Shown: positions 1 to 12,680, counted from the stretch's first letter. The stretch: 64,000 nucleotides of DNA from Theropithecus gelada (GCF_003255815.1 NC_037670.1:58600724-58664723), one strand, 5' to 3'. Numbers and translations: made by a program. Notes: generated from the letters alone by a model not told the origin.

Positions 1-69
1 CCTCAGGCAATCTGACCGCCTTGGCCTCCCAAAGTGTTGGATTACAGGTGTGAGCCACTGTGCCCGGCC
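1..69 (-). mobile_element. Alu SINE head, cut by window edge
   Basis: The sequence reads as the reverse complement of the first ~70 bases of an Alu, ending in the inverted GGCCGGGCAC head at 69. The rest of the element lies outside the window. Confidence 0.93.
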
Positions 70-2260
70 AAATGCTTTCCCCTTAAATTTGAGAACAAGT
101 AGGGGATGTCCATGCTCATCACCTTTATTAAATATAGTCCTAGAAATGCTAGTCAATGTAATAAGGTAACAAAAGGGAATAAAAGCAAATAGATTGAAAA
201 GAATGAAATAAAACTGTCCATATATGCAGATGAACTCATTGTTTATGTAAAAATGCCAAAGAATCTATCAAAACCGAAACAAAAAAAAATATCTTCTAGG
301 ACTAAATAATATGTTTAGTGAGATCATAGACTACAAAGAAAAAAAAAAAAACCTAAAAAAATCTATTATGTTTCTGTATACTAGTAATGAACACATACAA
401 ACCAAAATCAAAGATACAATCTCATTATAATCACTCAAAAAATGAAACATTTAGGTGTATATCTAATAAAACACATGCTGGACTTGTATTCAGAAAACTA
501 CCAAAGGCTGCAGAAATGAATCACAGGTCTACACAAATGGATCTAAACATACTATGTTTATGGATTGGGAATACAACAGAGTAAAGATGTTAATTCTTCA
601 CAAATTGATAAACAACATTAATACATTATCTATCAAATTATCAGCAAAAGTCTTTTTTTAAGAAATAAGATTATTCTAAAATTGTTAAGAAAAGACAAAT
701 GAACTTGAACAGCTAAAACAATTTTGAAAAAGAATAAAGCGTGAGAGATTACTTGATTTCAAAATTTATTATGTAACTATTGTGATTAATACTGTGGTAT
801 TGGCAGAGGAATAGGCAGATCAATGGAACAGAATAGAGAAACCCAAAATAGACCCACAATAGTGCAGCCAAGTTATTTTTGATAAATGTGCAAAAACAAT
901 TTAATGTACAAAGAATATTCTTCCTAATAAATGGCGTAGGAACAATTGGATATCTATAGGTAAAACAGGGAAACTTGAACTAAAGCTGACACTATACAAA
1001 AATTAACTCAAAGTGAATCATACATTTAAATGTAAAACCTAAAACTCTAAAAGTTTTAGAAGAAGACATAGGAGAAAAATCTTTGGGACTTTCTTCAGTG
1101 CTTCATGAACAGTTCTTAGATATGACACCAAAAGCACAATTTATAAAAAGAAAAATCAATAAATTGGGCTTCATCAAAACTAAAAATTTTTCTCTGTGAA
1201 ATACTTTGTAAAGAGACTATAAAGACAAGTTACAGGCTGGGAAAAAATATGCGTCAATCATAAATCTTACAAATAACTCATATCTAAAATGTATAAGGAA
1301 ATCTCAACACTTAAGAGTAAAACATATCTAGTTAGAAAAGGGGTAAAAGAAATGAAGAGTTATTTCACAGAGATGATAAATGAATGACAAATAAGCATAT
1401 GAGAAGACGTTCAACATCAATAGTCATCATAGAAGTTCAGGGTAAGCCTGTGATGAGATGTACCTACACAGCTATCAGAACAGCCAAAATAAAATATGGC
1501 AGTAGTGCCAAATCCTGGTAAGGATGTGAAAAATGGGATCTCTCATTTGTTGCTGGTCAAAACGTAAAATGGTACAGCCACTCTCGAAATCATTTGGCAA
1601 TTTCAGCTTTTGCACTCCTGGGGATTTATCCCAGAGAAATGAAGACTTAGGCTTAGCCAAAACCTGTATATGACTGTTTATAGCAGCTTTATTTGTAATA
1701 GCCAAAAGCTGGACATTGTAGATGTCCTACAATAGGTGCATGGTTAAACAAACTGTGATAAATTGACACAATGGAATGCTATTCAGGAATAAAAAGGAAT
1801 GCACCACTGATATACACGACTTGGGTGAATCTCAAGAGCATCATGTTAAGTGTTAAAAGCCCATTTCTGAAGGTCACATTCTGTGGATTCCACTTCTACA
1901 GCATTCTTTAAATGACACAATTATGGATATGCAAACAGATTAGTGGTTCCCGTAAATTAGGAATGCAGTGGGGGGATGAGAGTTTGATGATTAAGGGGTG
2001 ACATGAGGGACAATCTTTGTGGCTGTGGACCAGCTCTGTCTCCTGAGGTGGGGCTTTCACTAATCTACACAAGGGGTTACATGACATGGAACTGCACACA
2101 CACAATGCCAGTGTCAATGTGCTGACTGTGATATTGTACTATAGTTATGTTAGATGTAACCATCAGGAATATGGGGTGAAGAGTACACAGGATCGCTCTG
2201 TAACATCTGTATAACTTCTTGTGAATCTATAGTTATTTCAAAATAAAAAGTTTAAAAAAT
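70..2260 (+). mobile_element. Old L1 (L1M type), 3' part of ORF2 plus 3' UTR
   Basis: The start matches L1 ORF2 reverse transcriptase just before the catalytic loop; the stretch near 225-255 corresponds to the ADD region followed by a decayed continuation. The ORF2 C-terminal part follows (780-1700, including the AWYW-to-tail region around 1740-1800). A 3' UTR then ends at an AATAAA-like A-rich tail near 2240-2260. Many stops and frameshifts break the frame, so it is dead. A-runs at 282-292 and 340-351 are local expansions. The level of decay fits an L1M rather than a primate-specific subfamily; the exact subfamily is not resolved. Confidence 0.88.
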
Positions 2261-2749
2261 CACTTGCTGTCTTTGTAAGTAAACATTTTATCTATTGTAT
2301 AAAAATATGGTTAAATGTATAATAAAATAAATAATACATAGAAATCACAAAGTGGCCCTTGATGATCTTAAATAATGACTACTCCATTCACATTCAGTGA
2401 TCTCTCTGAATTTCACCCTTCGTGCCTACCACTTTGGCTTAGCCAGGGGCAGCTGTTTTAAGACCTTGCTTATTTCTGGTCAACAGAAATGTGTTACATT
2501 TAGGTAACATTGGAGCCATGGTGTGTAGTTACCACCGGAGCAATTTGTCGTGTGTTAACCAATGACATATTATATCTTACTGGCCTCTAGTTGTTTATTA
2601 GTTTTCAGTATCTTCCTCACTTTTTACCTGTTTCAGCATTTTCAGTTTGTTTTTTACAATTGTCTGGCTTCTCTGTTTCTTTTTTTCTTTTTTTCCGTCT
2701 TTTCTCTGTACATTTCATTTGGGATAGCTTCTATTGCTATGCTTTCAAG
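2261..2749. other. Unassigned sequence
   Basis: No repeat or gene recognised. It becomes T-rich and pyrimidine-biased from about 2580 to 2750, which produces two short hydrophobic open frames that I regard as chance. Confidence 0.5.
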
Positions 2750-3790
2750 TTGATTAATCATTTTTTGTGGAGTGTCCAATCTGCAGTTAATCCTATCTAG
2801 TATATTTTTTATCTCTAGAAGTTCACTTTGAGACTTTAAAAAATACCTTCCAAATGTCTGGTTAACAAATGCCCAGGTATTTCTCCACCTTCCTGAATAT
2901 TTGGATTATATTTATAATAACTGTTTTAATGTTTCTGTCTACTAATTCTCTTATCTGTGTCTTGTCTAGTTCTATTTTGATGTATTGGGATTTCTTCTAC
3001 ATATGGGTCATATTTTTATTCTTCTTTGTATATCTGGTTGTTTCAGTTGGATGCCAGACATTGTATTTTTACCTTGTTGGTACAGAGTATTTTTTTAGTC
3101 CTGTAAATATTCTGAGTTTAGCTCTGAGATGCAGTCAAGTGACTTGGAAATAGTTTGATCTTTTGAGAATGAGCTTACCAACATGGTGGGACAAAAGTAG
3201 ATTTAATTTAGAGCTGGTGTTTCCCATGCTCAGCAAGACCCATCTGGGTGCTCTGTCCAGTGTCTTATGTCTGCTTTTCCTAATGGGAGCATAAAGTATT
3301 CTTGTTTCTGAGTGAGCTCAAGGAATTTCCCTCTCTGCTCCTTTCTAGTGATTTCTTCCCCAGCCTTGGGCTGTTTCCTTACACACGTGTGCTGATGATA
3401 CTCAGCTGAAGGCCAAAGGCAGGTCTCTGGGGATCTCCCTCTGCATAACTGCTCCTTGCTGTTTACCTGTCTTGGCCTCTGTGGATTTCCAAGACTATCT
3501 CCTCAACTAAGACAAATGCAGGGCCCTGCCTCAGTTGCCCCTCCTGCAATTATTATCTAGGCTCTCTCTAGGCAATGAGGCAGGGCAATTATAGGACTCA
3601 CTGTTTTATTTCTCCTCTTTAGGGATTACTGTCCTGCACTATCTGGTGTCCAATGTCAGAGAGCTGTTGCTTCTTCCGTTATGTCTGTTTAGTTGATTGA
3701 GGTGAGAGGGTTAATTCGTTTCTGCTCATACAAGTTGAGTTCTATGAAGTCACTTCTATCCCTTGGTCTTCACAGTCAGTCTCCATTTTA
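2750..3790 (-). mobile_element. Old L1 5' region (ORF1/5' UTR), antisense
   Basis: The plus strand resembles the antisense of old L1M ORF1 and 5' leader sequence. Recognisable landmarks are the 'atgccagacattgta' block near 3050 and the 'ttggaaatagtttgatc' block near 3145. The frame is fully decayed. No 3' end is joined to it here. Subfamily (L1M versus HAL1) is uncertain. Confidence 0.6.
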
Positions 3791-4390
3791 TTGGGGAGAA
3801 GCTCAATCTCAGAATGAAACACTCTGTAATACCATTCTCTTGAGTGTCTCATGACCTTACAAGTTGAAAATCACTGCCCAAAGCCTTCACTGGTGTCCTG
3901 AGCTCATATGGTGCCTCATGGAGGGCTGGACTCAGAAAGCCTCATCCACAAACTAGGATCTGAAACAGCCTCTGCAGAGCCCTGTCTCTCCCAGTTTAGC
4001 CCCTTAGTAAGTAGACCAGCTACCAATGATCCAAAAACAAACCACCCAAAGATAAGGGCCATCCAACAATGATTTCATTGTGTTCCCAGACTGTGTCAGA
4101 AATTCAAGCAGGGCACAGCAGGGGCATCTTGTCTCTGCTTGGTGATTTCTGGTGCCTTGGTGGGAATCCTCAGTGACTGATAGCTGAGGCTGGACTTACG
4201 GGGGTGTCCTCACCTGCAAGTCTGGCAGTGGATGCCTGTTGTCCACTGGCTCCTTGGCTGAGGCTGACCTGTGGGTGAGGACAGGAGCACTGCATGTAGC
4301 CTCTCCATATTTCCCAGACTTCCTCACAGTATGTTTCTCATATGTGGCTCAGCTCTCCAAAAACAGTGAGGGGCACCCAGGTGGGAGATG
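3791..4390. other. Unassigned; possible old MER-type repeat
   Basis: The 4030-4330 part has the texture of an old interspersed repeat (CAGCAGGG..TCTTGTCTCTGCT, then TGGC/GCTG-rich text and a 'gtagcctctccat' block) that I associate with MER/LTR-type elements, but I cannot name the family. The remainder is unrecognised. Confidence 0.35.
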
Positions 4391-5060
4391 CATTATTTTT
4401 TAAAAAATAATATAAATTTAAGTTTCAGAGCAGTTTTAGGTTCATGGCAAAATTGAGCAGTAAGTATGAAGAGTTTCCATAAATCTCTGCCTCTCCATCA
4501 ACATTCCCACCAGAGTGGCATATTTGTTGTCAGTGATGTCTTACATTGCCACAGATGGGCTTCTTTCACTCAACAATATCCGTTTAAGATTGCTCCATGT
4601 CTTTTCATGGCTTGATAGCTCACTTCCTTTTAGTACTAATGAATGTTACATTATCTGGATGTACCACAGTTTATTTATCCAGTCATCTGTTGGAAGACAC
4701 CATGGTAGCTTCTAAATTATGACAATTATGAGTAAAGCAGCTATAAACATCCACGTGCAGGTTTTGTGTGCCCATGCACTTTCAAATGCTGGATCATATT
4801 GGAGGAAGTATGCTTAGTTTTGTAAGAAACTGACAAATTGTCATTCGAAGTGGCTGCACTGCTTTGCATTCCGACCAGCAATGAATGACAGTTCCTGTTG
4901 CTCACCATTCTAGCGTTCAGTGCTGCCAGCATTTTGGATTTTTACCATTCTAATAGATGAGTTGTGTGTGGTGTCTCGTTTCAGTTTCCCTGATGAAATG
5001 TGATGGAAGCATCTTTTCATATGCTTAATTGTCATTTTAATAACTTCTTTGGTGAGACTG
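4391..5060 (-). mobile_element. Old L1 3' end, antisense
   Basis: Begins with an inverted A-rich tail at 4393-4410, followed by the L1M 3' UTR signature (antisense 'cagagcagttttaggttca' near 4424). It continues through the 3' UTR into the end of ORF2 and stops near 5060. It is 5' truncated. Confidence 0.82.
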
Positions 5061-5275
5061 CACTGTTTTTTAAGGCCCAGTCTTGGAAGTCACACAGTGT
5101 CAAATCTATATTGAAGCCATCAAAAGCCTGACAACATTTGATGGAGGCAAATATAGATCCACCCTGCTTGGATGTGTGGCAAGTCACATTGCGGAACAAC
5201 ATGTGGATATGAGGACTGAGGAAGATGTCATGGGGAAATACAATCTACTCTGGTATCTTCAATAAGATAGAACAA
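5061..5275. repeat. Probable old interspersed repeat, family unknown
   Basis: The block from 'ggcccagtcttggaagtcac' to the 'gcggaacaacatgtgg' region resembles a dispersed repeat I have seen in LTR/DNA-transposon contexts. I cannot assign it, and its ends are approximate. Confidence 0.35.
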
Positions 5276-6556
5276 TGCACATATGAGTGTTCAGAGAAAC
5301 TGGGGTCAGGGCATGGAAAGAACTAAACATATTTGGAAGACTATCTTATGAAGACCGATTAACGTGGTCTGGGTTCCTTGACAGATCATCACTTAGAATA
5401 GTGGCTGACAGTCACAGAATCATGTTACAGATCATTCACACAACACCCCCACTCTGGCATCAAATTACGTTTTTTAAGTCCACAGCACCAAAAGTAATGT
5501 CTTGAGAAAGTTGTACAATCTATGTGGGGTTCCATTATTTTATTCTTAAAAAGTGTAGTGTGAACAAGAATCCTTGAAAGACCTCTTTCCATTCTAAATC
5601 TCTACATTTTTTTTTTAAGGTAGATCTAAGTTACCAGGAGGCTAATTTCTCCTTCCTGTAAAGATGAAATCCACCTAAAGGTGAAGGTTACTTAGAAGGT
5701 GATAGAAAGCATTATCTGGCCCTTTGACTAATTTTGAGGGAAACTATGGGGAAAAGAAACAAATACCCCGAATTGCTAAGCATTGACTTCCTGTCTTGTC
5801 CTCTTGCCCTAATTCCGCCCTCAGAGTGCACAGATTCATCAGGTAAAGAGAAGAGACAATTCTTTCAGTCCTGGCTTGTTCAAAGCAGTCTCAGTGATAA
5901 ACAGGTCTACGGATGAGCTTTACCCATAGAAAACTGTATTCAAAAACTCCAAGATCTTCCTATAACCACAAGGTCAACGTTTAAAAAGAAGGGAAACAAG
6001 TAGGAAAAAATCTTAATGACATCATTTCCCTGTGCGGCTCTCATTTCTTACATTGCTTTACTTTTCTGTCATTTGCACCTACTTTTCAGGTCCAAATGTC
6101 AGGTACCAGAATTCAAAGGGAAACACTTTCTCTCACTTATCTGTGCTACTGTTCCCCAGAGTCCCAGGCCTAAATTTCAAATTCTATTTTTATAGTCCTC
6201 ACAGTGGAGAGTTATGTGGAACACATTGATTGTAGCCAGTTAGGTGTTGAGAAATTTCCTTTACTAAAAGCTTTGTATGACTTGAGAAAGGAGAGAGCTG
6301 GGCAAGCAGTAAGACTCAATATTCAGGAAAAGATTTTTTTCCAGTGTGAGTCTACAGTTGTTACTTACAGCCTAGTGTTCTGTCTGCATCCAACAGTTTT
6401 AACAGGAGCTGCAGATGCTCCTGGAGAAAGTTCCTTACTTCATACCTATCAGAAATTCAGACATTTCATTAGTGCTGGAGACCATTTACTCTTCTAGTAG
6501 CACAAAATAAGCAATTTTATACAATACCCGCCTATTATCAGGTAACAGGTTTTCCT

Positions 6557-6560
<4 letters not shown>
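5276..6560. other. Unassigned sequence
   Basis: No gene or repeat recognised over about 1.3 kb. A T-run lies at 5609-5618. Several open frames of 60-97 codons (for example 6204-6497) show no family resemblance, no splice or promoter context, and are treated as chance. Confidence 0.5.
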
Positions 6561-6592
<32 letters not shown>

Positions 6593-6594
6593 TG
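6561..6594. repeat. (TG)n microsatellite
   Basis: About 14 uninterrupted TG units followed by TTTGTG. Confidence 0.98.
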
Positions 6595-6597
6595 ATC

Positions 6598-6865
6598 TCA
6601 GCTTACATATCATGTCTTCAGAGAAAGCTTTCCTGCCCCTTATTCCACAGCCTCAATCCCAGTCTAGGCCCAGTTCCTCTTTTCTATGACTCTCATAGAA
6701 TATTTTGAGCTTGTTTCAAGCATTTATCTGCTTATGAGTATTATTATTGGACGAATGTGTCTTCTGCACAGCCATGGAAAGCCTCGGAAAATGCTCATGC
6801 TGGTGTTTGTAGCTCAGTGCACGCACAGTACATATACAAAATATAACTGTCAAATGAATGAAGAA
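6598..6865 (+). mobile_element. L2 LINE 3' end
   Basis: Layout matches an L2 tail: 'cttcagagaaagctttcctg', a C-rich middle, the 'tctcatagaatatttt' block and a terminal AAATGAATGAAGAA near 6855. Highly diverged. Confidence 0.68.
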
Positions 6866-6874
6866 ATGATAATT

Positions 6875-7000
6875 TATTCTTCCAATCTCCATTTCTTAAA
6901 TCAGAAAACAGAAGTTAAAAATATGAGACTCTTATTTTGTGATCTTGTGGTTGATGTGTGGTATAGATGGTCATGGACTTGAGGTCTCTAACAGCCCCCA
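6875..7000 (-). mobile_element. MIR SINE fragment
   Basis: The plus strand reads like inverted MIR core: 'tctccatttcttaaatcaga' (from 'cccattttacagatgagga'), then a TGTGATCTTGTGG block in the place of the inverted CAAGGTCACA region. Diverged. Confidence 0.5.
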
Positions 7001-7454
7001 TCCTATTATGTGCCAGTTGTACTCTGTTTCAATTGCCTTTTAACTCACTGGAAAAGGTTTGATTTTTGTTAAAGTCAAACAAGAAATAAATTGCTGCTTG
7101 TCACATATTAGTTGCAGTAGAACAAACTGAGACATATCCCTTTGTTCAGAGTGGGACCTACTGAGCAAAGATGCCTCAGGAAAAATTGCAGTCCACACTT
7201 GCTGCAGTGTAGTGCATTCGTTTTGTTTTTTGAAATGTCTTGTGACCTAGCCAATCTCTTAATGACACAACAGATTGTCCTAGAAGTTAGCTTGCAAAGC
7301 ATTTTAAGCTTTCTTCACTAGAAACTTCTAGGTATCTGTGCAGGGATAAGATAAAAACACATTTGGATGAAGTTGTTATAAAACCTCAATAATTAACGTA
7401 CAAAGATATTACAGAAACAACATGACATATTCAAGTATCTTGATATACCATTGG

Positions 7455-7455
<1 letters not shown>
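7001..7455. other. Unassigned sequence
   Basis: No feature recognised. Confidence 0.5.
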
Positions 7456-7499
<44 letters not shown>

Positions 7500-7507
7500 T
7501 GTCTGTG
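7456..7507. repeat. (GT)n microsatellite with interruptions
   Basis: About 18 clean GT units, then GTAT and GTCT interruptions near 7492-7503. Confidence 0.97.
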
Positions 7508-7782
7508 AACGTTTCTCAATAAACTAACTTTTTTGGGGTAATTGTTATAATTTCCTTTTGTAAAAAAGATTTTTTGTGTGTGTTTTAACTTTTAACATTC
7601 TCAGGCTGATGAATATTTAATTATTACTAAATAATATTGAAAATAAATTGTTTTAAGCCTCTTCCACATGTATTTTTTGGTTCACATCTTTCAGTTATAC
7701 TCTTAAAATAATCTACTTGGTTGTTTTTAATATTCATTTTCTCTCATTTTTAAAATTAGGGCATAGTTACATAGAGTAAAAT

Positions 7783-7785
<3 letters not shown>

Positions 7786-7816
<31 letters not shown>
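7786..7816. repeat. (GT)n microsatellite inside L1
   Basis: Fifteen GT units sit where L1M 3' UTR sequence would normally run on. Confidence 0.97.
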
Positions 7817-7819
<3 letters not shown>

Positions 7820-10269
7820 GTTCTGAGAGTCTGGCAAACATATGCAGCCATGGAACACCACAGCCATCAAGATTTAGAACAGCTCCATCTCCCTGTAAAC
7901 TCTTTTGTAGTCAACCTCCAGCCTGCTCCCAGGCCTGCATTCATGAATCTACTTTTTGCCCTGATATTTTGCTTCTGAAAGAATGACATACAAAGGAAAT
8001 GATATAGCATGGAATATTTTGAGTCTAGCTCCTTTTACCCAGCATAGTCCATTTGGGATTTATCCACATTGTCGTGTAGATTGGTGTTTCATTCTTCATT
8101 ACTGCTCAATTGTATTCATTGTATATATGCACTTCGGTTTGTTCATTTATTCTGCAGTTGAGGACTATAGGGGTTGCTTCTAGGTAATGAATAAAACCAC
8201 TGTAACAGTTTATGTACAGGTTTTTTTTTTGTGTGTGAACAAAACCTTTTATTCCACCTGGATAAACACCTCACTATATTAAGTATAGTTCAATTTTGTA
8301 ATATATTGTCAAACTATTTTACAAATTATCTGTACTATCTTGCATAGTAATATCACATGATAGTGATTGCATTTCCCCAATGATTAATAATATTGAACAC
8401 CTTTTTATATGCTTATTAGCTATTCATAAATCTTCTATTTGAATTTTTAGATATTTGGACCATTGTTTAAAAAGCATTGCTTTCTTATTTTTGAGTTTTG
8501 AGGATCTTGATATATCAAATGGTCACAAGTCCTTTATCCGATATATAATTTGCAAACTTGTTTTCCCTGTCTATGGGTTTTCTGTCTTTTCAGTCTCTTA
8601 ACACTGTCCTCCCAGGAAGAAATGTTCAGTTTAATGATGTCTAATTTATCACTTTTTTTTCTTTTATGGATTCTGCTTTTGGTGTTGTATCTTAAAAATC
8701 TTTGTCTAACTCAAGATCACAAATATTTTCACTCATGTTTTCATTTAGAAGTTTTAGAAGTTTACATTTTATGGTTTATGATGTATTTTGAGTTGATTGT
8801 TGTATAGGATATGAGTTAGAAATTGATGTTGTGTTTTTTGTTCATTTGTCTTTGCATATGAGTATTCAATTGTCTCAGCACTTTGGTTGAAAAAAAAAAC
8901 CTATTCTTTCTTTATTGAATTGCCGTGGCATTTTTACTGAAAAATCAATTGACTGTAAATATGTGGGTATATTTCTGGCCTTTCTTTTCTGTTTCCTTTA
9001 TCTACATGATTATTAATACTCTCTTACTGTATTGTCTTGACTACAGAAATTTTATAATAGGTCTAGAAATCAAGTAGTGTGAGTCCTTCAAATTTGTTTT
9101 TATTTATTTATTTACTTATAGGTGTGCCTTTTTATTTTCCTACAATTTTAAAGTTAAATCTTTGGTTTTTCTAAAAAACGCTGCAGGATTTTTTACTAAA
9201 ATTGTGTTGAGTGTGTGGAGAGTTGCAGGTGAACTGATATCTTAGCAACAGTGACTTTTTCAGGTCATGGATATGGTATATCACTGTTAAGTCTTTTATT
9301 TCATTCATCAGGATTTTCGACATTTCAATGTACAGATCCTACACATACTTGTGATATTCATATCCAATTATTTCATGTGTTTCATGTTATTGTGAATGGT
9401 ACGTTTTTAAAATTTCAACTTCTAATTATTCATTGATGGAAGGTAGAAGTACAATTCATTTTTCTGTATTGACTTGTATTCTGTGACCTGCTAAATTCAC
9501 AGATTGGTTCTAGAATTTTTTCTGTAGATGCTTTACAATTTTCTATGTAAACAGAATTTCTGGGAAAAGAAAATTTTATTTTATTTTAGTACATATATAT
9601 TTTATTTTAATATTTTGTCTTATTATATTGTCTAGAAATTTTAGTATTCTGCTGAATGGAGTTATAAAGGCAGATAGCCTGGCTTAATTCCTGATCATAG
9701 GAAGAAAACATTTGCTCTTTCATTATTAAGTATGGTGCTAGATGTAAGTTTTTTTTTTATAGATGTCCATTTTCAGATGAGGATGGTCCTTTTTATTCTT
9801 AGTTTGTCTGAAGTTTTTCATGATGAATGAATATTTATCTTTTCTTAAGTTTCTTTCTGCATCTATTGAGATCATCATGTAGTTTTCTTATTTACTTAGC
9901 TAATTTGATGCATTAATTTAGTTGATTTTTGAATGTTCAACCATCCTTGCATTCCTGGAATAAACACTATTGATTTATATTTTTGTATATTGTTGGATTC
10001 AATTACCTAAAATTTTATTATGATTTTGGCATTTGTTTTCATGAGGAAAATTGATCTGTACTTTTCTTTTAATATCTATGTCTGAGTTTGATAGCAAGGT
10101 GATATTAACCTCATCAAACAAATTTGGACATTTTCCTTCTTCTTTTAAATTTGAGGAGAGCTTATGTAAAATTGGCATTATTTCTTCTTTACACATTTGG
10201 TAGAATTTGTCAAGGAAATTATATGGGCTTTGCATTTTCTTTCTTGGAGTATCTGTACTACAAATAGTT

Positions 10270-10390
10270 TTTATATATCAATTAAAATAAAAATAAAATT
10301 TATATATCAATTAAAATAAAAATAAAATTTTATATATCAATTAAAATAAAAATAAAATTTTATATATCAAATAAAATAAAAAGAAAATTA
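10270..10390. repeat. AT-rich minisatellite, ~30-bp unit, 4 copies
   Basis: The phrase TATATATCAA recurs at 10272, 10301, 10331 and 10361, so the spacings are 29, 30 and 30 bases. Each copy continues with TTAAAATAAAAATAAAATT; the fourth is altered (ATAAAATAAAAAG). It lies within ORF2 of the antisense L1. Confidence 0.97.
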
Positions 10391-10636
10391 AATGCTAAGT
10401 ATATTTTTATATAAGTAAAAACAAAATTGTATATATGATTTATATATTTGTGTCATATGTACATAATTTCTTGAGTGAGTTTGGGAGTTTGTATCATTAT
10501 GAAATTTGTTCATTGAATATAATTTGTTAAATTGTTGCTTAAAATATTTCCTTATTATTTCTATAACATCTATAGGGTCTATAGTGATGTCCCTTTTTTT
10601 ATTCCTTACATTTGCAATCTACCTCTTTTTTCTTTT

Positions 10637-10704
10637 TTCTTAGTCAATATGGCTAGAGATTTAATTTTATTTCTTAGTCAATACGGCTAGAGATTTAATT
10701 TCAT
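10637..10704. repeat. 34-bp tandem duplication, 2 copies
   Basis: Copies at 10637-10670 and 10671-10704 start TTCTTAGTCAATA and end GATTTAATTT(T/C)AT. They differ at two positions. Both are within L1 ORF2 sequence, so one copy is a local duplication. Confidence 0.96.
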
Positions 10705-10734
10705 TGATCATTTCATTTTGAATCAAAACACATG

Positions 10735-10930
10735 GAAAGTGACAAAATCCTGCATTTACAACAATCTAGTCTTGTGGAAACTAAGTCTCACTAGGCAGAG
10801 AACTCACTACTGTGAGAACAGCACCAAGCCAATCATGAAGAATCTGCCCCATGGGTTAAATGCCTTCCATTAGGCTTCATTTTTCAACATCACTAAACTG
10901 GGGTCAAATTTCCAAGTGACTTTTGGTAAG
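10735..10930 (-). mobile_element. Partial MaLR LTR (MST/MLT1-like)
   Basis: The block 'gagaactcactactgtgaga' followed by 'cagcacc', 'aatctgcccc' and a 'caacatcactaaactgggg' tail follows the order of inverted THE1/MST/MLT1 LTRs. Both ends are ragged. Confidence 0.55.
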
Positions 10931-12307
10931 GAAAAGCAAACCATACTTAAACCAGATCACCTTACGATCTCAGCTCTCAGATATGTTCAATGACAGTTGA
11001 TTTGTAGATTTTCACACATATTCTTTGTTGTGCAGGTGGAGTGATCCTTCTTTCATCTTTCTACATCCTAAACAGAAATTCTTATGTATTGTTCAAACTT
11101 ATATGTATCAAATACCTATTACGTATTAAAAAGGAAACAGAACCCAAATGAGAAATCTAAATCAAAATAAACTCAAATGACACTTCCATGTTATCATGAT
11201 CATTATATTGCTTTAATATTCTTAGAACACATTTTAAAAAAGGAGTTAAAAAAAGTCATGATAAGTATTTTTTAAAAAGATTTTGTACTTTCTAATTTAT
11301 AGTTTCTGAATTTCTAGTTTCTTTCTCAACTGCTCTCCTTTGCAGGCCTTACATTTTGGAGTTGTTATTGTTGACACTGTTTTATTCTTTCCTATTTTAG
11401 TTTATCAAATTTTAAACCATTTTTAGAGCTATGGCAATATTCAGTAAGGTTTGATATTTAGTGTTGTCATAATCTTTTCAAATAAAGGGTTATAGCCTTA
11501 TATGATAAAATACTACAGTGGTAAATGTCTATATATGAAGGTAAATAGTCTTTCATTTGAAATGCAAGTTGAACTTTTCTGTACATGTTTTCTGGAAAGA
11601 TACTGCAAAGCTATCCACATAGTCTCAAAGGGCTAGGAAGTACTACAAAGGCACTATCTTAAGTACATCTTTATTTCAAATACAACTCTTAAGTGTTACT
11701 TTTGCTCTTCTTTTATGATGCAAATTAAATAATAGGCATTAGTGCTTTTAAAAATATATGTCTTCTATAGAAAAATAAGAGATATACCTTTGATTATAAA
11801 GTTACCCCACAGAAATATAGGTAGATCATACCTGGGTACCACTATTGTACATCTGAATACCGCCAGAGTCCTTTTTGTTTGTTTGTTTTCAGGATGATTG
11901 TTGATTAGGGTAAGTTTTGATTACCAGGATTTTTTTTGTTAATTCTAGTGCCCCAAAGAATTGAGGCAGTTCATACATCAATACTTCCTCCAGTAATGGA
12001 TTCTTGGTCCTGGACATTTTTAAAATTGTGTTTCCTGTAGTTACTTAGCTATTGACTAGCTTTCTTTAGCCTTTTTTCTAGGCCTGGACTCCACTGCTTC
12101 CATTTTGGCTTTACTCTTTGTCTCAGGAAAGAGACTATGTGCTCCATAGTGAACCATCACCAGGGAAAAGTCCAACTGCCTGCTTGTGTGGTCATTCATG
12201 CCTTTCAGCCTGTTCAGTGAAGCTGAATATTGATGACAGAGGTTTCCAAATCATGGACAGAGTTAAAGAGGAATGCCACCTCCTCTCCAGCAACATACAA
12301 TCACTTC
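10931..12307. other. Unassigned sequence
   Basis: About 1.4 kb of AT-rich DNA with no repeat or gene recognised. A short (TTTG)n run lies near 11874-11889. Confidence 0.5.
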
Positions 12308-12680
12308 TGCTATGGTTTGAAAGATGGTGTCCCCACTGCAACAGTATTAAGATGTGTGGTCTTTTGGAGGTGATAAGTTATAAGGGCTCCATCCTCCTGA
12401 ATGAGAGTAGCACCCTTATGAAAGGGCTGAAGATTGAAGTGAGTGCTCTCTTGCTCTTCCGTCATTTCTGCCATGTGAGGATGCCACGTTCCCCCTCTCT
12501 GGAACATGTAGCTACAAGGCACCACCTTGGAAGCAGAGAGCTGCCCTCATCAGACACTAGTATGGTCAGTGCCTTGATCCTGGGCTTCCCAGACTTTAGA
12601 ATCATGAGGAATAAATTATTATTATTTATAAAATTACCAGTCTATTGCATTTTGTTATGGCAGCACAAATAGACAAAGGC
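12308..12680 (+). mobile_element. MLT1-type MaLR LTR (solo)
   Basis: Starts TGCTATGGTTTGAA and follows the MLT1 order: 'ggtattaagatgtgtggtct'-like block, 'agggctccatcctcctgaat', 'gccatgtgaggatgcca', 'ttgatcctgggcttcccaga', then the AATAAATTATT polyadenylation area near 12610 and 'ttttgttatggcagcac'. It is a complete single LTR. A 184-codon open frame (12118-12672) overlaps it almost entirely and is not a gene. Confidence 0.92.

Larger units (their letters stand above)
7740..10710 (-). mobile_element. Old L1 (L1M type), 3' UTR and most of ORF2, antisense
   Basis: Reading right to left, this is L1 ORF2 from upstream of the reverse transcriptase (about 10710) through the RT domain (9850-10250) and the C-terminal region (8400-9080) to the 3' UTR (7740-8220). 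An 78-codon antisense open piece at 9999-10235 is a remnant of ORF2 RT (it contains the 'MPILHKLSSNLKEEG' equivalent of the LLxLFxxIxxxG block). All frames are broken. Three internal expansions postdate insertion: (GT)n at 7786-7816, a 30-bp minisatellite at 10270-10390, and a 34-bp duplication at 10637-10704. No 5' end is present. Confidence 0.88.

Noticed and set aside
6204..6497. 97-codon frame in unassigned DNA
   Set aside because: No recognisable domain, no splice sites or promoter; expected by chance in 64 kb.
12118..12672. 184-codon plus-strand open frame
   Set aside because: Two thirds of it lies inside an MLT1 LTR and the rest has no family resemblance or gene context.
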